DNA from: JAABVY01 sp964496505
Lineage (GTDB): Bacteria > Zixibacteria > MSB-5A5 > JAABVY01
Length of the DNA: 28,015 bases
Assembly: GCA_964496505.1 (NCBI GenBank)
Contig: CAZBZV010000053.1
Span: 1-28,015, forward strand
Reading direction: 5' to 3'
Position numbers and translations under genes: made by a program. The notes under the pieces were generated by a model that worked only from the letters and a program-made list of their open reading frames with translations, made no database searches and was not told the origin of the DNA. This document shows positions 15,939 to 22,817 of this stretch, piece after piece (the stretch's first letter is position 1; each line of letters begins with the position of its first letter).

Positions 15939-16991
15939 TTAAGCTATGGTAACATCCTCGCAGAGATAGACATCCTGAATTGCATTTAGAAGCTCGATGC
16001 CTTTCTCCCGGGGTTTCTGGAAAGATTTTCGTCCGGAAATCATACCGGTACCGCCGGCGCGCTTATTAATGACCGCAGTTCTGACCGCCTGGGCCAGATC
16101 ATTTTCACCGGAGGCGCCGCCGGAGTTGATCATACCTACCCTTCCCATATAGCAATTGGCTATCTGATAACGGCAGAGATCGATTGGATTATCGCTGGTA
16201 AGCTCATCATAAACCAGATCATGAGTCTTGCCGAAATTAATTGCCCTGTAGCCGCCGTTGGTCTGGGCCTGCTTCTGCTTAATGATATCGGCCTCAATTG
16301 TCACGCCGATATGATTAGCCTGCCCGGTCAGATCTGAGGCGGTATGATAATCCTTGTCGGCCTTGAATTCGGGGTTTCTAAGATATGCCCAGAGTACGGT
16401 GAACATACCAAGATCATGAGCCTGGCTGAACAGCTCGGAGACCTCCTGAAGCTGACGCATCGACTCCTGTGCTCCGAAATAAATCGTGGCCCCGATACCG
16501 GCCGCCCCAAGCTCGTAGGCGCGCTCTATATTGGTAAACGGAACCTGGTCGTATGTATTGGGATAGGTCAGCATCTCGTTGTGATTAATCTTGAGAATAA
16601 AGGGGATTTTGTGGGCGTATTTTCTGGCCATGGAACCGAGGACTCCGAATGTCGAGGCAACGCCGTTACATCCGCCCTCTATCGCCAACTGAATAATATT
16701 TTCGGGATCGAAATAATCAATATTGGGTGCAAATGATGCTCCGCCTGAGTGTTCTATGCCCTGATCGACTGGTAGAATCGAGAGATAGCCGGTTTGTGCC
16801 AGACGGCCATGTCCGAAAACCCAGGCCAGGTTTTTCAATACATTTACCGGACGGTCGGAATGATATACCACGCGGTCGATAAAATCCGGGCCGGGTAGAT
16901 GCAGGCGTTCTTTCGGTATACCCTTGCATTTATAATCCAGAAGGGACTCTTCTTCACCGAGATGTTTTTTTATGTCCTCAAAGGTTCCCAC
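15939..16991 (-). CDS. fbaB: Class I fructose-bisphosphate aldolase (FbaB/DhnA type)
   Basis: This cytosolic glycolytic/gluconeogenic enzyme cleaves fructose 1,6-bisphosphate to DHAP and glyceraldehyde 3-phosphate through a Schiff base. The 350-residue length equals E. coli FbaB, and the match is strong throughout: LSILPVDQGIEHSG, GIGATIYFG, EADIIKQKQAQTNGGYRAINFGK (Schiff-base lysine likely Lys238), NPIDLCRYQIANCYMGR, INSGGASG and AVINKRAGGTGMISGRKSFQK. The start is GTG (16989-16991) with AAAGGAG six bases upstream. A promoter (17033-17061) and a terminator (15883-15916) frame it as a single-gene unit. Confidence 0.96.
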   Translation of the reverse strand: MGTFEDIKKHLGEEESLLDYKCKGIPKERLHLPGPDFIDRVVYHSDRPVNVLKNLAWVFGHGRLAQTGYLSILPVDQGIEHSGGASFAPNIDYFDPENIIQLAIEGGCNGVASTFGVLGSMARKYAHKIPFILKINHNEMLTYPNTYDQVPFTNIERAYELGAAGIGATIYFGAQESMRQLQEVSELFSQAHDLGMFTVLWAYLRNPEFKADKDYHTASDLTGQANHIGVTIEADIIKQKQAQTNGGYRAINFGKTHDLVYDELTSDNPIDLCRYQIANCYMGRVGMINSGGASGENDLAQAVRTAVINKRAGGTGMISGRKSFQKPREKGIELLNAIQDVYLCEDVTIA

Positions 16992-17032
16992 AACTGACTC
17001 CTTTCAGATATCATTTTCAAATATAATAGATG

Positions 17033-17061
17033 TATTTTATCCAATATAAATATTACGTCAA
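17033..17061 (-). promoter_or_regulatory. Predicted sigma-70-type promoter of fbaB
   Basis: On the minus strand TTGACG (17061-17056) is followed after 17 bases by AAAATA (17038-17033). This is a good -35 and an acceptable -10 about 42 bases upstream of the GTG start. Confidence 0.5.
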
Positions 17062-17156
17062 TTTATAACTGAACATACCGGGGCATAAAACATCCCCTTT
17101 TGATGGGCAATTTAGTGATTTTAGCGGGAATTCGCAAGTCTAATCTCGGTTTGATG

Positions 17157-17186
17157 TTGTGCTTGGAAATCGTTAATAAATATACT
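17157..17186 (+). promoter_or_regulatory. Predicted promoter of abiEii
   Basis: TTGTGC (17157-17162) and TATACT (17181-17186) are 18 bases apart, about 30 bases before the ATG. The -10 lies in ATATACTATAT, which matches only one half of the palindrome core found upstream of abiEi, so shared control is uncertain. Confidence 0.45.
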
Positions 17187-17215
17187 ATATCTAAAGATAG
17201 AGGATTAACAATATT

Positions 17216-18097
17216 ATGGATGTTGAAAAACTTACAGAAATAAAAAAAGCGGTAATTAAGGCCATGTTCTCAGATAATGAAATAATGGAAAAGCTTGTGC
17301 TAAAAGGAGGAAATGCAATTGATTTGATCTATGGCATGGCCCAAAGATCTTCTTTGGATTTGGATTTTTCAATGGAAGATGATTTTGATGAGAGCAATTT
17401 AAAGGAAATTTCATCAAGATTAGAATTTCAAATAAAAGGTGCGCTTAGTGAAATTGGTTTTGAGGCCTTCGATATTAAATTAAGCAAGCGACCATCTGAA
17501 ATAGATGAGAAGTTGCGGGACTTCTGGGGAGGTTATCAATTAGAATTTAAATTGATTGAATATGCAAAAAGGCGCGGGATAGAAAATGATATAAATACAA
17601 TAAGAAGAAATGCATCCGTTGTTGGTCCCAATCAAAGAAGAATATTTACCATTGATATTAGCCGGTTTGAGTACGTCAATGATAAAATAAAGAAAGAATT
17701 TGAAGGTTATATAATATATGTGTATGCACCAGAGTTAATGATATGCGAAAAATTAAGATCTATTTGTCAGCAAATGGATAAATACAGAGCGATTGTGAAG
17801 AGCAAAAACAAAACAGCCAGGGCAAGGGATTTTTTTGATATATATACACTACAGGAACACTTTAAATTTGATCTTAGGGATGGAAGAATTGCGGATTTAA
17901 TCAGAGCTGTCTTTGGTGCAAAAAAAGTACCCATCTTCCTATTGGGGAAAATCGAAGAAACAAGAGAATTTCACAGAGAAGATTTCATTTCTGTTAAGGA
18001 TACAGTAATCAACCCAGCGGAGTTAAAAGACTTCGACTATTATTTTGATTATGTCATAGATATTTGCAAAGGGTTAAAGCCCCTTTGGATAGAATAA
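17216..18097 (+). CDS. abiEii: AbiEii/AbiGii-type nucleotidyltransferase toxin
   Basis: This 293-residue protein belongs to the AbiEii nucleotidyltransferase toxin family of type IV toxin-antitoxin/abortive phage-infection systems. The N-terminal KLVLKGGNAIDLIYG (residues ~26-40) is the family's nucleotide-binding GG motif, and RSSLDLDFSM (~44-53) carries the D-x-D metal site. Later features are PELMICEKLRSICQQ and ARARDFFDIYTL, both conserved in the family. Toxicity through nucleotide transfer onto RNA or protein is inferred from relatives. AGAGGA precedes the ATG by about ten bases. Codons are strongly AT-rich compared with fbaB and recF, suggesting transfer. It runs towards its partner abiEi and overlaps it by 24 bases at the 3' ends. 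Confidence 0.9.
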   Translation: MDVEKLTEIKKAVIKAMFSDNEIMEKLVLKGGNAIDLIYGMAQRSSLDLDFSMEDDFDESNLKEISSRLEFQIKGALSEIGFEAFDIKLSKRPSEIDEKLRDFWGGYQLEFKLIEYAKRRGIENDINTIRRNASVVGPNQRRIFTIDISRFEYVNDKIKKEFEGYIIYVYAPELMICEKLRSICQQMDKYRAIVKSKNKTARARDFFDIYTLQEHFKFDLRDGRIADLIRAVFGAKKVPIFLLGKIEETREFHREDFISVKDTVINPAELKDFDYYFDYVIDICKGLKPLWIE

Positions 18098-18952
18098 TCG
18101 CCACTTCCCATCATACTCTTTTGCCTTCATATTGTATGTAAGGTAGAAATCGTATTTAATGCCAAAATCGCGGAGCATTTTTAATTGGTTGTCCTTGAAT
18201 GCCCCCGTTCTTTCAAGGCAAAAACCTATTGATTGATGATAAGGATAGACGTGATTAATTTCTTTTAGAATCGCACAAAGCTTGTTAATCGAAACAATGT
18301 CCTTCGCCGCATCATATGCTTTCAGAATCTCGAAAATACCACCCGAATAATTTGGTCTGACTATGATATCTATTAAAGTTCTCTCGATATTGGTAATATC
18401 CATTGCAAGGCTGTCTTTTCTTACTTTAATTATTCCGGCCCTGTCTGTAAACTTGCTATTCAACAGGCAAATCTTGTAGTCTCCATATATTGCAATATTA
18501 TTGGTCATCCTTTGTGGACGATCGAAGGCGAAATCTATACGTTCCTGGGAAAGCTGAGCCTTTGAAATGGGTTTGGGCGATTGCTCGAAATTAACGTAAT
18601 AGGTTTTTGGTATTTGCTCTGTTAGATTGTGAATCCCCATTGCCGTATAATGAGAAAGATATGCGCCATTTCGAAGCGACAGAATTATTTCATATATAGA
18701 TGCCTCAGGGAAAATATACCGGACTTCAGTCCTGCTTGGAAAAGCTAATTGTATGACCGATAATTCATTCTGGTCAACTAGGAAATCCAGGAATTTCTTA
18801 AAACTAATTGAAGCAGGGAGATTCCATTTATCATTATATTGAGAATAAAACGTCTCTAACTCAGTTTTTTTAAAGACGAATCGGCCCGATGATTTTAGAT
18901 CACTTATGATTGACCCTTTGGCCCGCTCAATCTGTTTTTTTCTTTTAGGCAT
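18074..18952 (-). CDS. abiEi: AbiEi-type antitoxin / transcriptional regulator
   Basis: The 292-residue protein has an N-terminal winged-helix domain (~5-90; GSIISDLKSSGRFVFKKTEL, SFKKFLDFLVDQNEL). The AbiEi C-terminal region follows, with YLSHYTAMGIHNLTEQIP and NIERTLIDIIVRPNYSGGIFEILKAYD, a family hallmark. AbiEi proteins neutralise AbiEii and repress their own promoter by binding inverted repeats. An ATG at 19018 is open in frame, but its first 22 residues are encoded by the perfect 48-bp palindrome, so the ATG at 18950-18952 is chosen. Its ribosome site (AAGAAA) is weak. The gene is AT-rich like abiEii and opposes it, which is not the normal co-directional operon. Confidence 0.87.
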   Translation of the reverse strand: MPKRKKQIERAKGSIISDLKSSGRFVFKKTELETFYSQYNDKWNLPASISFKKFLDFLVDQNELSVIQLAFPSRTEVRYIFPEASIYEIILSLRNGAYLSHYTAMGIHNLTEQIPKTYYVNFEQSPKPISKAQLSQERIDFAFDRPQRMTNNIAIYGDYKICLLNSKFTDRAGIIKVRKDSLAMDITNIERTLIDIIVRPNYSGGIFEILKAYDAAKDIVSINKLCAILKEINHVYPYHQSIGFCLERTGAFKDNQLKMLRDFGIKYDFYLTYNMKAKEYDGKWRLFYPKGL

Positions 18953-18967
18953 TTTTATATTTCTTAC

Positions 18968-19015
18968 AGCCTCGGTATCACATGCTGTATATATACAGCA
19001 TGTGATACCGAGGCT
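18968..19015. promoter_or_regulatory. Perfect 48-bp palindrome, site P1 (abiEi leader)
   Basis: Every base from 18968 to 19015 pairs with its counterpart about the centre 18991/18992. The core is GTATATATAC, flanked by AGCCTCGGTATCACATGCT and its complement. It sits 15 bases upstream of the abiEi ATG, so the transcript would carry a 24-bp hairpin beside its ribosome site. It may also be an AbiEi operator. Confidence 0.8.
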
Positions 19016-19019
19016 CATG

Positions 19020-19043
19020 AATTGCAGTATATATACTGCAATT
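19020..19043. promoter_or_regulatory. 24-bp palindrome, site P2 (abiEi -10 region)
   Basis: A perfect palindrome with the GTATATATAC core and ATTGCA flanks. The predicted abiEi -10 (TATATA, 19035-19030 on the minus strand) lies inside it, the right position for a repressor operator. Confidence 0.75.
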
Positions 19044-19058
19044 TTTTCATCTTGTCAA
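19030..19058 (-). promoter_or_regulatory. Predicted promoter of abiEi
   Basis: On the minus strand a consensus TTGACA (19058-19053) is followed after exactly 17 bases by TATATA (19035-19030). This is the strongest promoter match in the island and it overlaps palindrome P2. Confidence 0.65.
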
Positions 19059-19067
19059 TCAAAATAG

Positions 19068-19089
19068 CATGTAGTATATATACTACATG
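19068..19089. promoter_or_regulatory. 22-bp palindrome, site P3
   Basis: A perfect palindrome, CATGTA-GTATATATAC-TACATG, just upstream of the abiEi -35. It shares the 18-bp centre TGTAGTATATATACTACA with P4. Confidence 0.75.
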
Positions 19090-19162
19090 AATTTTGCATT
19101 ATTTCGCTATAGTAATATTGTATTATTATGTACAACAATAATATACAGATTATTTTTCCAAA

Positions 19163-19191
19163 TTGTGAATAGTTTATGTAGTATATATACT
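19163..19191 (+). promoter_or_regulatory. Predicted promoter of the recF-dciA-gyrB-gyrA operon
   Basis: TTGTGA (19163-19168) and TATACT (19186-19191) are 17 bases apart. Transcription would begin near 19198, about 54 bases before the recF ATG. The -10 lies inside palindrome P4. Confidence 0.5.
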
Positions 19192-19198
19192 ACATAAA
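19173..19198. promoter_or_regulatory. 26-bp palindrome, site P4 (recF -10 region)
   Basis: A perfect palindrome with the GTATATATAC core and flanks TTTATGTA/TACATAAA. It covers the predicted recF -10, so a protein that binds P1-P3 could also block recF transcription. Confidence 0.75.
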
Positions 19199-19251
19199 TG
19201 AACATATTTTTATTTTGTTTGTGTCATACTTTTTGGGTATATTCTCACCTG

Positions 19252-20373
19252 ATGTTTATCCAAAAGCTGAAATTGAGCGAGTTTCGCAACCTGAAAAAGG
19301 CCGAGATCGAGTTCTCGCCCGAGAATAATCTGATCGTGGGTTCCAACGGCTCCGGCAAGACCAATATCCTCGAGGCGCTTTTTTATACAGGTTCCGGGCG
19401 CTCTTTCCGCACGCATCTGGATGAGAACCTGGCTAATACCGACTCGGAATATTTTCGCATCGAAGCTTCAGGTAAGATGGGAGAGAATGAGGTTCATATC
19501 GAGATCGGCGTGGAGCCCGGCAAGCGCAAAATCATAAAAGTTAATTCCTCACCCATACGCAAGCTGGGAGAGCTGTTCGAATATTTCCGTCTGGTTGAGT
19601 TCTCCCCCTACGACCTCGAGATCGTAATCGGGTCACCCTCTGTCAGGAGGCGCTATATTTCTATTACAATCGCCCAGCTCAATCCGCCTCACGTGGCTAT
19701 TCTATCCGATTATCATAAAACGCTCTCGCAGCGTAATGCGCTTTTAAAATCATTCGAGGAAACAGCCCGGCTGTCAGCCTCGCAGGAGGCCTCGCTTGCG
19801 GTCTGGGATGAGAAGCTGGCGGTACATGCGGTGCAGATTCATGAAAGCCGCAAGAGCTATATTCATAAAATAGGGGATATGGCGGCGGATTTCTATCGCA
19901 GGATTTCCGGCTCAGAGGAATATCTGAAAATCGAATACAATCCCTCGCCCAATCTGGAGGATTTCACGGCCGAAAATTTCTGCGATAAGCTTTCCTCGCG
20001 ACGGCAGCGTGAGATTGGCATGGGGCAGACAATGTACGGTCCTCATCGCGATGATATCAAATTCTATATCGATAATCTGGAGGCCAAAAGCGCCGCCTCG
20101 CAGGGACAGATCAAGACCGCTGTCTTGAGCCTTAAGCTGGCTCAATATGAATATCTCAAGCAGAAACTGGAGAGGCTTCCGATCATCCTTCTGGACGAGA
20201 TTTTCTCCGATTTGGATAAAAACCGTCTTGATTTTGTCATGAGCCTCTTACCCGATCTGGGACAGTCGTTTATAACGACTTCTAAGTTATCCGAGGTCAA
20301 CAACTTAGAAATTTTTAAATCTAAATTCGAGGTTGAGAGGGGTATTCCGATACGGTCGAAAGTGCAGCCATAA
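19252..20373 (+). CDS. recF: DNA replication and repair protein RecF
   Basis: This SMC-like ATPase loads RecA at gaps during recombinational repair. From ATG 19252 the protein has 373 residues, the family's usual length. Walker A GSNGSGKT is at 30-37, the ABC signature region in SQGQIKTAVLSLKLAQ, and Walker B in PIILLDEIFSDLD. The N-terminal KLKLSEFRNL is typical. An upstream ATG at 19198 would add 18 unrelated residues and overlaps palindrome P4, so 19252 is chosen despite a weak ribosome site. It heads a recF-dciA-gyrB-gyrA run, a common bacterial arrangement, but dnaA and dnaN do not precede it here. Confidence 0.95.
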   Translation: MFIQKLKLSEFRNLKKAEIEFSPENNLIVGSNGSGKTNILEALFYTGSGRSFRTHLDENLANTDSEYFRIEASGKMGENEVHIEIGVEPGKRKIIKVNSSPIRKLGELFEYFRLVEFSPYDLEIVIGSPSVRRRYISITIAQLNPPHVAILSDYHKTLSQRNALLKSFEETARLSASQEASLAVWDEKLAVHAVQIHESRKSYIHKIGDMAADFYRRISGSEEYLKIEYNPSPNLEDFTAENFCDKLSSRRQREIGMGQTMYGPHRDDIKFYIDNLEAKSAASQGQIKTAVLSLKLAQYEYLKQKLERLPIILLDEIFSDLDKNRLDFVMSLLPDLGQSFITTSKLSEVNNLEIFKSKFEVERGIPIRSKVQP

Positions 20374-20468
20374 GTTGTTGTATACCAATACCCTATAAGC
20401 CCAAAAATCTTTAAAAACGCCTGTTTTTTGCTTGCCAATTTATTTAAATTTAATTATTATAAGGGGTT

Positions 20469-20759
20469 ATGTATAATAGCGACCCAAAAAGTATCGGTCT
20501 GATCATCTCGGATTTGATCAAAAATATGGGCTTCGAGAAGAAACTCACGGAGCTTGATGCCGTAAAAATCTGGGATGAGGTTGCGGGGGAAAAAATCGCA
20601 AAAATCAGTCGGGCGATAAAGATTGCTGATGGCAGATTGACGGTGCGTGTGCCCGACCCTGCCTGGAAACAACAACTGATATTCCTGAAAAGAGAACTGA
20701 TAGCGGCATTGAATGCTCGTATGGGCAAGGCTGTTGTAAACGATATATATTTTGTGTAA
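20469..20759 (+). CDS. dciA: DUF721 / DciA family protein
   Basis: This 96-residue protein of the DUF721 family is the DciA group, thought to help load the replicative helicase DnaB in bacteria lacking DnaC/DnaI. Recognisable parts are AVKIWDEVAGEKIAKISRAIKIADGRLTVRV, then AWKQQLIFLKRELIAALNARMG. The position between recF and gyrB is the classic one for this family. AAGGGG sits only two bases before the ATG, an unusually tight spacing. The gene ends eight bases before gyrB. Confidence 0.85.
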   Translation: MYNSDPKSIGLIISDLIKNMGFEKKLTELDAVKIWDEVAGEKIAKISRAIKIADGRLTVRVPDPAWKQQLIFLKRELIAALNARMGKAVVNDIYFV

Positions 20760-20767
20760 GGCTGTGT

Positions 20768-22756
20768 ATGGCAAAGAAGAAAAGCAAGGATAAGAAGATG
20801 AAGAATAATGTCAAAGAGGTGGATCCGATTGAAGTCCTGGATAAAATCAAGGACGATCCGTCGCTCTATGATGCCAAAACCATTACCGTTTTGAAGGGCC
20901 TGGAGGCGGTGCGCAAACGTCCCGCCATGTACATAGGCGATACCGGCCGACGCGGGCTTCATCATCTGGTACACGAGGTTGTCGACAACTCGATTGACGA
21001 GGCTCTGTCCGGTTTCTGCAATACCATTAAAGTTATAATTAACAAAGATGGTTCGGTTACAGTGCAGGATAACGGCCGCGGTATTCCGGTCGACGAGCAT
21101 CCCACCCAGAAAAAGCCGGCGGTAGAGGTCGTTATGACCATGCTGCATGCTGGCGGCAAGTTCGACCATCAGACCTACAAGGTTTCAGGCGGGCTGCATG
21201 GTGTTGGTGTGTCGGTGGTCAACGCTCTCTCGGAGTGGTGCGAAGTTGAGATCTCGCGTGACGACAACGTCTATCACCAGAAATACGAGCGCGGTATTGC
21301 GGTTACTCCTTTAAAGAAAATCGGGCAGCGCAAAACCTCCGGTACGAAGACGACTTTTATGCCGGACTCGGGTATTTTCCAGGAGACCAAATTCAGTTTC
21401 GACCGTCTGGCAAACCGCATGCGAGAGCTGGCCTTTTTGAACAAGGGACTGAAGATTGAGATTAAAGATGAGATAGATGACCGTTCCGATTTTTATTTCT
21501 ATAAGGGCGGTATCGCATCATTTGCAGAGTATCTCAACGAAAATAAAAATCCGATCTACAAAAAACCGATTTATATCGAGGATACCAAAGAAGATGTCGA
21601 GGTTGAAATTGCGATACAGCACAACGACTCCTTCCAGGAAAATGTTTTCACTTATGTAAACAATATCAATACGATCGAGGGCGGAACTCATCTGGTCGGC
21701 TTCCGTACTGCGCTTACGAGAACGATCAACAATTATGCCAGCAAGAACAAGCTCCTTAAAAACGGCGATAAATCACTATCGGGCGATGATGTCCGTGAGG
21801 GCCTGACCGCGGTTATCTCGGTCAAGGTGCCCGAACCGCAGTTCGAGGGACAGACCAAAACCAAACTCGGTAATTCCGAGGTGAAGGGAATTGTAGAGCA
21901 GGTTTTGGGTGAGAACTTAAGCTACTTCCTTGAGGAAAATCCACCCACGGCCAAGAAGATCATCGAAAAGGGTACCAACGCGCTTCGTGCTCGTGTGGCC
22001 GCACGCAAGGCCAAGGATCTTGCCCGGCGCAAGACCGCGCTGGATTCGGGGCATCTCCCGGGTAAGCTGGCGGACTGTTCCATGAAGGATCCAGAATCCT
22101 GCGAACTTTTCCTGGTCGAGGGTGATTCGGCGGGAGGTAATGCCAAGATGGGACGCAACCGCCGTTTCCAGGCCATACTTCCGCTGCGGGGTAAGATTAT
22201 CAATGTCGAGAAAGCGCGTCTGGACAGAATCCTTTCAAACGAAGAAATAAAGACGATTATCACCGCTCTCGGAGCCGGTATCGGACGTGAAAATTTCAAC
22301 AAGGAAAAACTGCGTTATTATAAAATCATCATCATGACAGACGCCGATATCGACGGCGCCCATATACGTACACTGATCCTGACCTTTTTCTTCCGGCATA
22401 TGCGCGAGCTGGTGGAGTCGGGACATATCTACATCGCCAACCCGCCTTTGTACAGGCTAAGTCACGGTAAGACCGAGCAGTATGTTTATTCCGATAATGA
22501 GCGCGACCGCTATCTGGAGAAAGTGGGAAGAGAGAAGAAAATCGATATACAGCGCTACAAGGGTCTTGGTGAGATGAATCCAGATCAGCTCTGGAAAACC
22601 ACTATGGATCCGGATACCAGAACCCTTTTCAAGGTAACTCTCGAGGATGCCGCCGCGGCCGACAGAATATTCACGATACTTATGGGTGATGTGGTCGGGC
22701 CGCGCAAGGAATTCATTCAGAAAAACGCTCAGTATGTGCGCAACCTCGATGTCTAA
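20768..22756 (+). CDS. gyrB: DNA gyrase subunit B
   Basis: This is the ATPase subunit of gyrase, which introduces negative supercoils. The 662 residues show the GHKL ATPase (HHLVHEVVDNSIDEA, QDNGRGIPVDEH, KVSGGLHGVGVSVVNALS), the transducer domain, the TOPRIM domain (CELFLVEGDSAGGNAKMGR, LRGKIINVEKARLD, IIIMTDADIDGAHIRTL) and the C-terminal RYKGLGEMNPDQLWKTTMDP. There is no proteobacterial-style insert. AAGG about seven bases before the ATG overlaps the end of dciA, suggesting coupling. Confidence 0.97.
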   Translation: MAKKKSKDKKMKNNVKEVDPIEVLDKIKDDPSLYDAKTITVLKGLEAVRKRPAMYIGDTGRRGLHHLVHEVVDNSIDEALSGFCNTIKVIINKDGSVTVQDNGRGIPVDEHPTQKKPAVEVVMTMLHAGGKFDHQTYKVSGGLHGVGVSVVNALSEWCEVEISRDDNVYHQKYERGIAVTPLKKIGQRKTSGTKTTFMPDSGIFQETKFSFDRLANRMRELAFLNKGLKIEIKDEIDDRSDFYFYKGGIASFAEYLNENKNPIYKKPIYIEDTKEDVEVEIAIQHNDSFQENVFTYVNNINTIEGGTHLVGFRTALTRTINNYASKNKLLKNGDKSLSGDDVREGLTAVISVKVPEPQFEGQTKTKLGNSEVKGIVEQVLGENLSYFLEENPPTAKKIIEKGTNALRARVAARKAKDLARRKTALDSGHLPGKLADCSMKDPESCELFLVEGDSAGGNAKMGRNRRFQAILPLRGKIINVEKARLDRILSNEEIKTIITALGAGIGRENFNKEKLRYYKIIIMTDADIDGAHIRTLILTFFFRHMRELVESGHIYIANPPLYRLSHGKTEQYVYSDNERDRYLEKVGREKKIDIQRYKGLGEMNPDQLWKTTMDPDTRTLFKVTLEDAAAADRIFTILMGDVVGPRKEFIQKNAQYVRNLDV

Positions 22757-22817
22757 ACATGTCTAATCAATTCCAATGTATGAAGGGTACAATAGGAGCA
22801 AGCAGGGGAAATAAATC

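Noticed and set aside
18953..19018. N-terminal extension of AbiEi from ATG 19018
   Set aside because: The extra residues are encoded by the 48-bp palindrome and the predicted transcript starts only just upstream; MPKRKKQ at 18952 is the natural start.
19043..19172. Chromosomal replication origin in the AT-rich gap upstream of recF
   Set aside because: Only one weak DnaA-box-like match (TGTGAATAG near 19165) was seen; no box cluster, and dnaA is not adjacent.
18968..19198. CRISPR array
   Set aside because: The repeated units are short palindromes with unequal spacing and differing flanks, with no direct repeat/spacer pattern or cas genes.
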